Below are positions 7,563 to 15,944 of a DNA stretch of 38,858 nt, one piece after another. A program made the position numbers and the translations under genes. Source of the stretch: Deltaproteobacteria bacterium (lineage in GTDB: Bacteria; Myxococcota_A; UBA9042; PHBI01); contig WYBB01000132.1 in the NCBI GenBank assembly GCA_011526585.1, forward strand, positions 1-38,858. Direction: 5' to 3'. The stretch's first letter is position 1, and every line of letters begins with the position of its first letter. Below the pieces are notes generated by a model, which did no database searches, had not been told where the DNA came from, and saw only the letters and a list, made by a program, of their open reading frames with translations.

Positions 7563-9859
7563 GGCTCCTGCGCCGCGGCCTCGGGGTTCTTGCTGCGATA
7601 GCCGTAGCCGTAGCCATAGCCGTAGCCATAACCATAGCCGTAGCCGCCGGCCTTCCGGTGGCTCTGGTAGTTGAGGACCATGCCGAGGATCGGCGCCTCG
7701 ACGTTGGTGAGGCTGCGCAGGGCGTGGCGCAGGGCGTGGCGGCTCGTCTGTCCGGCGCGCACGACGACGAGCACGCCGTCGAGCTGCTGGGCGAGCACGA
7801 GACCGTCGGCGACGGGCAGAAGCGGCGGCGAGTCGAAGATCACCGTGTCGTAGCGGCGCTTCATCTCGGCGAGCAGCTCGGAGAAGCGCGCGGTGTGCAG
7901 GAGCTCGGCCGGGTTCGGCGGCACCGGTCCGCAGGGAAGGATGTCGAGGTTGGCGACCTCGGTCTTCTGCACGTAGCGATCGATCGAGTCGCTGTCGACC
8001 AGTGCCGAGGAGAGGCCGACGGTGTGCGGCACCTTGAAGCTCTGGGCGAGACGCGGGCGGCGCATGTCGGCCTCGACCAGGAGCACGCGGCTGCCCGAGG
8101 CCGCGACCGAGGTGGCGACGTGCGCGGCCATCATCGACTTGCCCTCGGAGGGGCTGGCCGAGGTGATGAGCAGCGTCTCGAGCTTCTTGGCGGTCGACAT
8201 GAAGAGCAGGTTGGTGCGCAGCGAGCGGCTCGCCTCGGCGGCGTTCGAGGTCGGGTTCTGGTGGATGTAGAGGTCGCGCTCGCGCCGCTCCTCCGGGGTC
8301 ATGCCGCGGCTCGAGCGCGGGCCGATCACCGGCACCACGCCGAGCACCTTGTGGCCGAGGCGCTCCTCCAGGTCCTTCCAGTCCTTCACCGTCGCGTCCG
8401 CGTAGTCGACGAGCAGCGCGGTGCCGATCGCCAGGATGAGCCCGAGCACGAAGGCGACCGCCAGCACCATCGCGCGCCGCGGCGAGATCGGCGCGTTCGG
8501 CAGCGTCGCCTCGTCGAGCACACGCACGTTGTTGGTCTCGAACTTCGCCGACTCCTTCATCTCCGAGAGGCGCTTGGCGATCACCGCCTCGGTGTCCTTG
8601 ACCTGCTGCTCGGTCTCCTTGAGGCGCGTGTACTCGAGCGCGAGGATGCTGATGCGGCTCTGCTCGGAGCGCACGCCGGCGAGCTCGTGCCCGAGCCCGT
8701 CCTCGACCTGTTTGATCTGCACGAGCTGGTTGCGCACGCTCTGGGCGAGGTTCTCGACCTCCTGGCGCGCGATGGCGCGGAGCTTGGCGAGCTCCTCCTC
8801 CTTGGAGACGACGTCGGGGTGGCGCTCGAGGTACTTGGTCCGGAGGCCGGCGAGCTCGGCTTCGACGCCGGCGATCTGGGTCTTGAGGAGACGGATGACG
8901 TCGGAGTCGAGGATGTCCTTGGACGAGACGCGGAACGGATCGGACCCCTTGGCGTAGCGCGAGAGCGCGTTCCAGCGCGCCTCCAGCGTGATGCGCTCGG
9001 TGCGCGCGGTCGTGAGATCGCTCTCGAGCTTCTTCATGCGCTCGTCGATCGACTCCTTGGCGACGTCGACGCTGCCCATGTCGTGGAGCTGCTCGAAGGC
9101 GATGCGCGCCTGGAGCGCCTGCGCGACCTCCTGCTTCTTCTGTTCGGCGCTCTTCTCGAGGTCGCGGGTGGCGGCCTCGACGATCTTGTCCTTGTAGCCG
9201 ACGTTCTGGTCCTTGTAGGCGAGCGCCACCGCGTTGACGACGCGCTGCGCGAAGGCCGGATCGGGATCGTCGAAGTCGATCTGCACCATCATCGAGTTCG
9301 GCACCGGCCGCACCTGGATCATGCCGGCGAGCAAGGACGGCTGGTGCGTCTTCTCGATCACGCCGTCCTTGTCGGCCTGGGTGAGCTGCGGGCGGCGGTC
9401 GAAGCCGAGCAGGTGCGGATCGTTCCAGAGGTTCTCGCGGTTGAGCACCATCTCGGCGACGAGGTTGCTCTTGATGATGCGGTACTGCGTCTCGAAGTAG
9501 GCGAGCTGCCCGCGATACTCCTTGGGGCTGCCGAGCTCGACCACGTCGCGTACCTGCAGGACCTTGGGCGGATCGTAGTTGATGATCACCTTGGCCGAGG
9601 CGCGATAGATCGGGACCTGCTGCTGCAGCCAGAAGTAGCCGACGCCGACGGCGGCCGCGAGCACCAGCGCGACGATGAGCTTGCGCCGCATCAGGATCGC
9701 CCAGTAGCCCGAGAGCGCGCCGATGAGCGACTCGCGCTCGGGGTCTTCGCGCGGGCGCTGAGCGACGAAGCCGCCGGGCAGGAGGTCGAGCTTGGACGGC
9801 TCGGCGGCGCTGGGCACGTGCGGCCGGTCGGTCTGGGGGCGCGAGGAGCGGTCTCTCAT
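7559..9859 (-). CDS. wzc: Wzc-like polysaccharide co-polymerase with tyrosine autokinase domain
   Basis: This 766-residue protein has the full Wzc layout: cytoplasmic N terminus, TM1 about 61-77, Wzz domain with long coiled coils in the periplasm (about 80-460), a proline-rich PNAPISPRR just before TM2 (about 464-484), then a BY-kinase domain. Walker A is SASPSEGKSM (567-576), Walker A' LLVEADMR (593-600) and Walker B TVIFDS (672-677). In this family the kinase phosphorylates a C-terminal tyrosine cluster, and cycling of that state controls chain length and export. Here the cluster is a run of alternating Gly-Tyr with eight tyrosines (740-754). ATG 9859 overlaps the glycosyltransferase stop as ATGA. 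Much of the long open frame upstream of this ATG runs across other genes and is not coding. Confidence 0.93.
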   Translation of the reverse strand: MRDRSSRPQTDRPHVPSAAEPSKLDLLPGGFVAQRPREDPERESLIGALSGYWAILMRRKLIVALVLAAAVGVGYFWLQQQVPIYRASAKVIINYDPPKVLQVRDVVELGSPKEYRGQLAYFETQYRIIKSNLVAEMVLNRENLWNDPHLLGFDRRPQLTQADKDGVIEKTHQPSLLAGMIQVRPVPNSMMVQIDFDDPDPAFAQRVVNAVALAYKDQNVGYKDKIVEAATRDLEKSAEQKKQEVAQALQARIAFEQLHDMGSVDVAKESIDERMKKLESDLTTARTERITLEARWNALSRYAKGSDPFRVSSKDILDSDVIRLLKTQIAGVEAELAGLRTKYLERHPDVVSKEEELAKLRAIARQEVENLAQSVRNQLVQIKQVEDGLGHELAGVRSEQSRISILALEYTRLKETEQQVKDTEAVIAKRLSEMKESAKFETNNVRVLDEATLPNAPISPRRAMVLAVAFVLGLILAIGTALLVDYADATVKDWKDLEERLGHKVLGVVPVIGPRSSRGMTPEERRERDLYIHQNPTSNAAEASRSLRTNLLFMSTAKKLETLLITSASPSEGKSMMAAHVATSVAASGSRVLLVEADMRRPRLAQSFKVPHTVGLSSALVDSDSIDRYVQKTEVANLDILPCGPVPPNPAELLHTARFSELLAEMKRRYDTVIFDSPPLLPVADGLVLAQQLDGVLVVVRAGQTSRHALRHALRSLTNVEAPILGMVLNYQSHRKAGGYGYGYGYGYGYGYGYRSKNPEAAAQEP
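7598..7642 (-). repeat. Hexanucleotide coding repeat encoding (Gly-Tyr)n tail of the Wzc-like kinase
   Basis: On the plus strand this reads as tandem GCCGTA/GCCATA units (one ACCATA variant). Each encodes Gly-Tyr on the minus strand, giving tyrosines at every second residue from 740 to 754. Because the unit is 6 bp, gain or loss of units keeps the frame and only changes the number of phosphorylatable tyrosines. Confidence 0.9.
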
Positions 9860-11205
9860 CGGCCGCGCCTCCGGTCGTCGTGGTGGGAGGGTGCGGCGGC
9901 GGTGGTGGCGCCCGAGGCGGGCGTGGAGGCGCGGGCGCCGCGGGCGACGGCGCGCAGGAGCACGCGCTCGTAGGCGTCGAGCGCGCGGGTGCGCGTGAGG
10001 TGGCTCATGAGGTAGCGGCGGCCGCGCGCGCCCATCGCCTGACCGAGCGCGCGGTCGGCGGCGAGGCGCTCGATGGCGGCGACCACACCGCTGACGTCGC
10101 CGTTGTCGAAGCTCAGGCCGGCCTCGGCGGCGGCGAGCGTCTCGGCCACACTGTCGCGCGCGGGGCCGATGAAGAGCGTGGGCCGCTCGGCCGCGAGCAC
10201 GCCGTAGAGCTTGGAGGGCACGACCAGGCCCTCGAGCCCGTCGCGCATGGTGATGACGTGCAGATCGGCGGCGGCGAGGCTCTCGGCGAGGCGCGCGCGC
10301 GGGGCCAGCGGCAGGATCTTCACGTTGGCGAGCGACTCCTGGCGCACGAAGCGCTCGACCTCGGGCTTGCGCACGCCCTCGCCGACGAAGACGAAGGCGA
10401 TGTCCCGCCGCTCGCGCAGGCGGCGCGCGGCGGCGAGCAGGGTCTCGAACTGGTGGCCGGCGCCGAGGTTGCCCGAGTACATGACGACGAAGCGATCGCC
10501 GAGGCCGTACTCGAGGCGCGCCTCGGCGCCACCCTTGGGGGCGGTGGTGGCCTCGACCTCGGACAGCGCCCAGTTGGGGATGACGTCGATGAGGCCGGGG
10601 CGCACGCCGTAGGCGACGAGGTGCTCGGCCATGAGCTCCGAGAGCGCGATGAGGTGGGTGGCGCGGGTGAGGCTCGCGCGGGAGAGCGCGGCGAAGGCGC
10701 GATGCGCGAGCCCGCCATGGCGGAGCACGCCGAGGCGCACCGCGACGTCGGGGTAGAGGTCCTGGACCAGGGCGACGACCGGCACGTGGGCTCCTCGCAT
10801 CCATCGCGCCTCGCTCGTTGGCCACCAGCCACCTGGCGCGGCCAACTGGGCGGCGATGGCGACGAAGGGCGGTGTCGTCAGCGGCAAGAAGACGTCGGGG
10901 CGCTCGGGCAGGCGCGCGAGCGTGCGCAGGGCCTCGAGGTAGAAGCTCGCGTAGTCGGCGGCGCGGTGCGCGAGGTTGGCCTTGCCGAGGTGCGTCGACG
11001 GGATGCGGATGACGCGCACGCCGTTCATCTCGGCGTAGACGTGCGCCCGCGCGGCGCCGCGGAAGGTCGAAGCGAAGCGTGGGCCGGAGGTGACGACGGT
11101 GACGTGGTGGCCGCGTTTGACGAGGCCCTCGGCGAGCTCGGTGAGGAGCTGCGCGGTCGCCGAGCTGTGCGGCGCGTAGAACTGGTTGAGCGCGACGACG
11201 TGCAC
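9856..11205 (-). CDS. GT4-family glycosyltransferase
   Basis: A 449-residue GT-B enzyme of family GT4. The N-terminal Rossmann domain starts MHVVALNQFYAPHSSATAQLL with a GHHVTVVTSG strand, close to the WbuB-type transferases. The C-terminal domain has VVMYSGNLGAGHQFETLL (nucleotide-sugar binding strand) and FVFVGEGVRKPEVE. It ends with DGLEGLVVPSKLYGVLAAE, which holds the E-x7-E type motif of retaining GT4 enzymes. It should add a sugar to the lipid-linked acceptor made by the upstream WecA-like enzyme. The tail after about residue 415 is low-complexity (Ala/Thr/Arg/His). It starts 3 nt after the wecA-like stop and its own stop overlaps the wzc-like start. Donor and acceptor cannot be read from sequence. 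Confidence 0.9.
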   Translation of the reverse strand: MHVVALNQFYAPHSSATAQLLTELAEGLVKRGHHVTVVTSGPRFASTFRGAARAHVYAEMNGVRVIRIPSTHLGKANLAHRAADYASFYLEALRTLARLPERPDVFLPLTTPPFVAIAAQLAAPGGWWPTSEARWMRGAHVPVVALVQDLYPDVAVRLGVLRHGGLAHRAFAALSRASLTRATHLIALSELMAEHLVAYGVRPGLIDVIPNWALSEVEATTAPKGGAEARLEYGLGDRFVVMYSGNLGAGHQFETLLAAARRLRERRDIAFVFVGEGVRKPEVERFVRQESLANVKILPLAPRARLAESLAAADLHVITMRDGLEGLVVPSKLYGVLAAERPTLFIGPARDSVAETLAAAEAGLSFDNGDVSGVVAAIERLAADRALGQAMGARGRRYLMSHLTRTRALDAYERVLLRAVARGARASTPASGATTAAAPSHHDDRRRGR

Positions 11206-11208
11206 GGC

Positions 11209-12315
11209 TCAGGCCTCCTTGGAGAGGCGCTCGCCAGCGACGGCGGCGACCTCGGGGGGTGGCGGTACGCGCTGGGCGCGGCGCCAGCCGGCGATGAAGC
11301 GCAGGAGCAGGAAGACGACGAGCGCCGAGGCGAGCAGCACCACACCGACGATCGGCTGCGAGGTCGCGCGCATGACGATGGCGACGGCGGCGAGCGTGGC
11401 GGTGACGGCGTAGAGCGTGAGCACCGCGCCGCGGTGGGAGAAGCCGGCCTTGAGCAGGCGGTGGTGGATGTGCTCCTGGTCGGCGGAGAAGATGTTGCGG
11501 CGTGCGCGCACGCGGCGGCCGATGGCGAGCATGGTGTCGAGGAGCGGCAGCGTCAGGACGAGGAGCGGCACCGTGAGCGCGAGCGCGGTCGAGCCCTTCG
11601 AGGAGGTGGAGATCGAGAACGCCGCGAGCACGAAGCCGAGGAAGAGGCTGCCGGTGTCGCCCATGAAGATGCGGGCGGGGTTGAAGTTGTAGAAGAGGAA
11701 GCCGCCGAGCGCGCCGGCCAGCGCGGCGCACATGAAGGCCGCCAGCACGTTGGCGTCCATCAGCGCCATCACCATCAGGGTCGTGACCGAGATGAAGCCG
11801 ACGCCGCCGGCGAGCCCGTCGAGGCCGTCGATGAGGTTGACGGCGTTCATCACGCCGACGAACCAGAGGAGCGTCACCGGGAAGGCGAGCGCGCCGAGCT
11901 CGAAGGGGGTGCCGAAGGGGCTCGAGAGGTTCTCGATGCGATAGTCGAGGAACCACATCAACACGGCGACGACGATCTGGACCGCGAACTTCTGGCGCGC
12001 GTTGGTGCCGCGCAGGTCGTCCCAGAGGCCGAGCAGGGCGATGAGCGCGCCGCCGGCGAAGAGGCCGATGAGCTGCGTCTCGTTCTGGGTGAGCTGCACG
12101 CGCATGCCCGCCTCGACGACGAGCAGCCCGGTGACCGGCGCGAAGAAGCCGAGCACGATGGCGATCCCGCCCAGGCGCGGGATGAGGCGCGAGTGGATCT
12201 TGCGCCCGTCCGGTTTGTCGTAGAGCCCGCGCCGCGCGGCCACGCGCAGCACGAGCGGCGTCACCGCCGTCGCCACCGCGAGGCTCACGAAGAATGCGAC
12301 GATGATGCTCGTCAT
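11209..12315 (-). CDS. wecA: WecA/MraY-type undecaprenyl-phosphate glycosyl-1-phosphate transferase
   Basis: This 368-residue polytopic enzyme moves a sugar-1-phosphate from a UDP-sugar to undecaprenyl phosphate, the first step of lipid-linked glycan assembly. Family motifs are present in order: KIHSRLIPRLGGIAI, LLGLWDDLRG (Asp-Asp pair), NAVNLIDGLDGLAGG, FNPARIFMGDTGSLFLG, and the cytoplasmic histidine motif EHIHHRLLKAGFSHRGAV that separates the WecA branch from MraY. Eleven or so hydrophobic helices are spread through the chain. It is the first gene of the four-gene minus-strand polysaccharide operon. A weak AGGA lies 12 nt before the ATG, and a sigma-54-like promoter sits about 45 bp upstream. 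The exact sugar is not deducible. Confidence 0.92.
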   Translation of the reverse strand: MTSIIVAFFVSLAVATAVTPLVLRVAARRGLYDKPDGRKIHSRLIPRLGGIAIVLGFFAPVTGLLVVEAGMRVQLTQNETQLIGLFAGGALIALLGLWDDLRGTNARQKFAVQIVVAVLMWFLDYRIENLSSPFGTPFELGALAFPVTLLWFVGVMNAVNLIDGLDGLAGGVGFISVTTLMVMALMDANVLAAFMCAALAGALGGFLFYNFNPARIFMGDTGSLFLGFVLAAFSISTSSKGSTALALTVPLLVLTLPLLDTMLAIGRRVRARRNIFSADQEHIHHRLLKAGFSHRGAVLTLYAVTATLAAVAIVMRATSQPIVGVVLLASALVVFLLLRFIAGWRRAQRVPPPPEVAAVAGERLSKEA

Positions 12316-12360
12316 GGGGCCGGTTTCCTACGGGCGGGGGAGCCCGTGCGGGGCACCCCA

Positions 12361-12376
12361 GGCCGTCCTTGTGCCA
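12361..12376 (-). promoter_or_regulatory. Candidate sigma-54 promoter of the polysaccharide operon
   Basis: The minus strand reads TGGCACAAGGACGGCC, which has the GG-N10-GC spacing of a -24/-12 promoter. It matches TGGCAC exactly at -24 but only GC of the TTGC at -12. Transcription would begin near 12350, about 35 nt before the wecA-like ATG. Sigma-54 promoters are common in Myxococcota. No activator site was identified. Confidence 0.3.
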
Positions 12377-12457
12377 CAGGGGCCCGCACAATGCACGGAA
12401 ACCGCGCTTGGGGGAGGCAACCCGAGCGTCATGCGCTCGAGCGCGTGAGACGCGAGA

Positions 12458-13252
12458 TCACGGGTTGAGGTCGATCTTGGGGCCGCCCTTGAGGGTCATG
12501 GTCGCGCCGGCCTCCATGTCCATCTTGCTGCCGGACTTCTGCTTCCACTCGGTGCCGGCTTCGTGGGTCTGCGTCTTCTCGGCCTTGGTGAAGATCTCTT
12601 TGGCCTCGATGTTGAGCTTGCCCTTCTTGCAGAAGATGTCGATGTCGCCTTCCTTGGACTCGAGCGTGATCTTCTTGTTCGCCTTGTCCATGTGGAGGTA
12701 GACCTCCTTGGCGTGGTCGTAGATGGAGATCGTCTCCTTCTCGTCGTTGAGGTTGACGCAGGTCCCCTTCTTCGTCTTGAAGGTGATCTTCTCCTTCCCA
12801 TCGGTGTCGTCGAACATCATCACGCTGCCGGCGCGGCTCACGAAGCAGCGGTAGTTGTTCTTGTCGTCGGTCGTGTCGGTCGCGGCGTCGGCGATGCCGA
12901 TCGCGTTGCCCATCGGGTCGGTCGTGTCGGCCGGGGCGTCGGCGCCGTGCGGCGCCTTGTCGGTGGCATTCCAGCACGAGCCGATGACGACGCCCTCCTT
13001 GGGGTCGCCGTGCACGAAGGCGAGCAGGACCGTGTCGTCCTTCTCCGGCAGGCAGTAGAAGCCGCGCTTGTTGCCGGCCATCGGCGTGAGCACGGCGCAC
13101 CAGCCGGTCGTGAAGTCCGCGTCGTCCTGGTCCTCGGACGAGAGGACCCAGGGGAGCTTGCACTTGACCTTGAACTCACCCGTGGGGTGTTTGTTGTCGA
13201 CCACGACGCCCCAGACGACGCCAGCGATGCCAGTGGATTTCTCGTAGACCAT
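12458..13252 (-). CDS. Phage baseplate assembly protein V / VgrG-like spike protein
   Basis: A 264-residue protein. Residues 1-100 form an OB-fold-like domain typical of gpV/gp5/VgrG spikes (GVVWGVVVDNKHPTGEFKVK, WCAVLTPMAGNKRGFYCLPE, DTVLLAFVHGDPKEGVVIGS). From about residue 135 the chain is made of short alternating strands (KITFKTKKGTCVNLNDEKET, HMDKANKKITLESKEGD, GKLNIEAKEIFTKAEKT). These look like a triple-stranded beta-helix needle ending in GGPKIDLNP. Such spikes tip phage tails, type VI secretion tubes and extracellular contractile injection systems. No sheath, tube, ATPase or effector gene is next to it, so it is an orphan here. GAGGAG lies 5 nt before the ATG at 13252, supporting this start over longer upstream ones. 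It is divergent from the SGNH gene across 286 bp with no other obvious gene. Confidence 0.82.
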   Translation of the reverse strand: MVYEKSTGIAGVVWGVVVDNKHPTGEFKVKCKLPWVLSSEDQDDADFTTGWCAVLTPMAGNKRGFYCLPEKDDTVLLAFVHGDPKEGVVIGSCWNATDKAPHGADAPADTTDPMGNAIGIADAATDTTDDKNNYRCFVSRAGSVMMFDDTDGKEKITFKTKKGTCVNLNDEKETISIYDHAKEVYLHMDKANKKITLESKEGDIDIFCKKGKLNIEAKEIFTKAEKTQTHEAGTEWKQKSGSKMDMEAGATMTLKGGPKIDLNP

Positions 13253-13538
13253 GGTGCTCCTCGACCTCAGTGAGATATCACTGGGACGGACCCCTCGTCG
13301 AACATCGAACCCCGAATCACCGCCCCCTTTCGGGCGAGGCGGCGGCCGGACAACGTCCCGGACGAGAGGACGATAGCCGATCGCCGCGCGGGTCGCAACG
13401 GATGTGCGTGCGAGTAGGAACAGCGGCACGCGACCCGGGGGAATCTGGAGACCGCCCGAGATCTTTGCCAGCCGGCATCGGAGCGAGCAAAAGGGGGGGA
13501 CGCGGCCGCCGGCGCGCGCGCGGTTCAGAGGGAAGGCG

Positions 13539-14711
13539 ATGTTCGAGCGAATTATTGTTGTGTTGTGTGTCGTGGGGTCGCTGGCCGCGTGGGCGCCGGG
13601 GGCGAAGGCCGAGCCGCTGGGCGCGTTCTTCGCGCGGCTCGCGGGGCTCGAGACGGGGCGCGAGGGCGGCATCACCCGGGTCGCGTGGTACGGCGATTCC
13701 GCCATCGTCTCGGACGGTTATACGAGCGAGCTGCGCCAGCGCCTGCAGCGCCGTTTCGGCGACGCCGGGCCGGGCTTCTTGCTCGCGAGCACGACCTTCG
13801 ACGGCTACCTGCGCGACGGCGTGCGCATGAAGCGCCAGGGCTGGGACGCGAGCTCGGTCATGTCCGGCAACGAGGGCGACGGGCGCTACGGCTACGGCGG
13901 CGTCGTCGCGACGAGCTTCGGCGGGGCGAGCGCGACCTTCGAGGTCAAGGGCGAGCCGGTGAGCGCGGTCGAGGTCTGGTTTCAGGGAGCGCCCAAGGGC
14001 GGCAAGCTCCAGCTCTTCGCCGACGGCGGCGGCGAGCCGATCGCCACGCGCTCGACGGCGCAGAAGACGCGCGGGGACGCGGTGTGGCGGGTCGCGCTGG
14101 AGGCGCCGGCGACGACGATCAAGATCCGCGCGGCGGGCGAAGGGCTCGTACGGGTCTACGGCGTCGTGCTCGAGCGGGGCGATAGGGGCGTGCAGCTCGA
14201 CGCGCTGGGGATCCTGGGCATGCGCGCGCGGCGCTGGCTCAACGCCGATCCCGAGCACCTCGAGGGGCAGGTCGAGGCGCGCAAGCCGGCGCTGGTCGTC
14301 CTGAACTTCGGCGGCAACGAGCGGGTCGACCCCGCCCTGAGCGAGGCGGCGCACAAGGCGGACCTCGAGAAGACCCTGGCCGCGCTGCGGGCGGGCTCGC
14401 CCGAGGCGGCGTGCGTGATCGTCGCGCCGATCGCGCACGGCGAGGACAAGGGCGGCAAGGTCGTGCTCGATCCGGCGCTGGACACGATCTACAAGGCGCA
14501 GCGCGAGGTGGCGGCCGAAGAGGGCTGCGCGTTCTTCGACACGCTCGAGGCGATGGGCGGCAAGAAGGCGCTGGAGTCCTGGCGTAAGGCCAGGCGCCTG
14601 TCCGGCGACTACGCGCACCTGACCAACAAGGGACACGAGGCGCTCGGCGCGCTGCTCGCCGACTGGCTGATCGGGCGCTACGACGCGTGGAAGAAGAAGA
14701 CGCGCTCGTAG
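13539..14711 (+). CDS. Secreted SGNH/GDSL hydrolase
   Basis: A 390-residue protein with an N-terminal signal peptide (RIIVVLCVVGSLAAW to AKA, cleavage near residue 24). Block I is AWYGDSAIVSDGY (Ser54). Block III is NFGGNE with Asn260, and block V is DYAHLTNKGHEALG with the Asp357/His360 pair. Between blocks I and III is a beta-rich insert (about 110-210: FEVKGEPVSAVEVWF to IKIRAAGEGLVRVYGVV), which resembles a carbohydrate-binding module. That layout is known in SGNH enzymes acting on acetylated glycans. An O-acetyl esterase on cell-surface polysaccharide is therefore plausible but unproven. The start is ATG 13539, behind GAGGGAAGG and followed by the signal peptide; upstream in-frame ATGs are unlikely. 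It converges on the oppF end over a repeat-rich gap. Confidence 0.83.
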   Translation: MFERIIVVLCVVGSLAAWAPGAKAEPLGAFFARLAGLETGREGGITRVAWYGDSAIVSDGYTSELRQRLQRRFGDAGPGFLLASTTFDGYLRDGVRMKRQGWDASSVMSGNEGDGRYGYGGVVATSFGGASATFEVKGEPVSAVEVWFQGAPKGGKLQLFADGGGEPIATRSTAQKTRGDAVWRVALEAPATTIKIRAAGEGLVRVYGVVLERGDRGVQLDALGILGMRARRWLNADPEHLEGQVEARKPALVVLNFGGNERVDPALSEAAHKADLEKTLAALRAGSPEAACVIVAPIAHGEDKGGKVVLDPALDTIYKAQREVAAEEGCAFFDTLEAMGGKKALESWRKARRLSGDYAHLTNKGHEALGALLADWLIGRYDAWKKKTRS

Positions 14712-14744
14712 GCGCGTGGCTCGCGAGCGAGGGTCGTACCACGC

Positions 14745-14770
14745 GGGCGGCCACGAGGGCCGCCCCTACG
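14745..14770. repeat. Dispersed palindrome, copy 1
   Basis: GGGCGGCC-ACGA-GGGCCGCCC followed by CTACG, a GC-rich inverted repeat. The same element recurs near 22171 and 25011. This copy lies between the convergent SGNH and oppF genes. It resembles short REP-type repeats and could fold as a hairpin in both transcripts. There is no T-run, so terminator function is not clear. Confidence 0.7.
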
Positions 14771-14807
14771 TGTGGGGTCGTCGATCCGCGTAGTACGTGG
14801 CCCGTAT

Positions 14808-14942
14808 CGTGTGTGATCAGAAGGCGCGCACGGTGAAGGCCATGCCGCGCGTCCGTGTCGTGTGTGATCAGGAGGCGCGCACGGTGAAGGCCATGCCGCG
14901 CGTCCGTGTCGTGCGTGATCAGGAGGCGCGCACGGTGAAGGG
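14808..14942. repeat. 51-bp tandem repeat over the oppF stop region
   Basis: Two full 51-bp units start at 14808 and 14859, and a third partial unit starts at 14910; each contains GATCA(G/A)GAGGCGCGCACGG or a one-base variant. The third copy is the true 3' end of oppF, containing its stop and last codons. The other two are duplicated copies lying downstream of the stop. Unit differences are a few single bases, so the duplication is recent or conserved by replication slippage. Confidence 0.85.
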
Positions 14943-15944
14943 CGAGCCGCGTGCGACCGGGTGACAGGCGACGAAGCGGCCCGGGCTGACCTCGGTCAGC
15001 GGCGGCGCGTCGGTCTTGCAGATCGGCTCGGCGTAGGGGCAGCGCGGGTGGAAGTGGCAGCCGGGCGGCGGGTCGATCGGGCTCGGGATCTCGCCGTCGA
15101 GGCGGATGCGCTTGCGCTCGCGCTGGCTGGGATCGGGGATCGGCACGGCCGAGATCAGGGCCCGCGTGTAGGGGTGCAGCGGGCGCTCGTAGACCTCGTC
15201 GGCGGGCGCGAGCTCGACGATGCCGCCGAGGTACATGACCGCGATGCGCTGGGCGATGTGCTTCACCGCGGCCAGATCGTGGGCGATGAAGAGGTAGGTC
15301 AGGCCGAGGCGCTCGCGCAGCTCGGCCATGAGGTTCATGATCTGGGCCTGGATCGAGACGTCGAGCGCGGAGATCGGCTCGTCGCAGACGATGAACTTCG
15401 GGTTGACGGCGAGCGCGCGCGCGATGCCGATGCGCTGGCGCTGGCCGCCGGAGAACTCGTGCGGGAAGCGGCGCGCCATCGTCGGCGACAGGCCGACGGT
15501 CTCGAGGAGGGAGTTGACGCGCTCGGTGATGGCGGAGCCCTTGGCGAGGCCGTGGATCTTGAGGGGCTCGGCGATGGTCGAGCCGATCGTCATGCGCGGG
15601 TTGAGCGAGGCGTAGGGGTCCTGGAAGATGATCTGCAGATCCTTGCGCAGGGGGCGCATCGCGCCTGGTCCGCGGCGGCCGAGCGCGACGAGGTCGCGGC
15701 CGCCGTAGTGGACCTCGCCGGTGATCGTCGCGACCCGGGGCGGGTAGAGCTGCAGGATGGCGCGGCCGGTGGTCGACTTGCCGCAGCCGGACTCGCCGAC
15801 GAGGCCGACGGTCTCGCCGGGCGCGATCGCGAGATCGATGCCGTCGACGGCGCGCACGACGGCCCGGGTCTTCGACAGGAAGCCCTTGGCGCGCAGCGGG
15901 AAGTGCACGCGCAGGCGGTCGAGGGTGACGAGCGCGGGGCTCAC
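14919..15944 (-). CDS. oppF: Oligopeptide ABC transporter ATP-binding protein OppF
   Basis: A 341-residue ATPase of the Opp/Dpp family. Walker A is GESGCGKST (50-58), the Q-loop is [14 protein letters not shown], the signature is [15 protein letters not shown], Walker B is [12 protein letters not shown] and the switch is IAHDL. After the ATPase core it has the family's C-terminal extension with the cysteine cluster [14 protein letters not shown], which in some Opp/Dpp ATPases binds an iron-sulfur cluster. It pairs with OppD to power peptide import at the cytoplasmic face. The GTG start at 15944 overlaps the oppD stop as GTGA. It is the last gene of the operon; its 3' end is part of a 51-bp tandem repeat. 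Confidence 0.93.
   Translation of the reverse strand: MSPALVTLDRLRVHFPLRAKGFLSKTRAVVRAVDGIDLAIAPGETVGLVGESGCGKSTTGRAILQLYPPRVATITGEVHYGGRDLVALGRRGPGAMRPLRKDLQIIFQDPYASLNPRMTIGSTIAEPLKIHGLAKGSAITERVNSLLETVGLSPTMARRFPHEFSGGQRQRIGIARALAVNPKFIVCDEPISALDVSIQAQIMNLMAELRERLGLTYLFIAHDLAAVKHIAQRIAVMYLGGIVELAPADEVYERPLHPYTRALISAVPIPDPSQRERKRIRLDGEIPSPIDPPPGCHFHPRCPYAEPICKTDAPPLTEVSPGRFVACHPVARGSPFTVRAS

Noticed and set aside
12316..12457. tRNA or small RNA gene in the gap upstream of wecA
   Set aside because: No cloverleaf or convincing hairpin found; only the sigma-54-like element stands out.
9880..12468. Very long plus-strand open frame opposite the glycosyltransferase and WecA-like genes
   Set aside because: Composition is Glu/Gly/Arg-rich shadow; the opposite strand encodes intact conserved enzymes.
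14712..14942. CRISPR array from the direct repeats after the SGNH gene
   Set aside because: Repeats are immediately adjacent 51-bp units without unique spacers.
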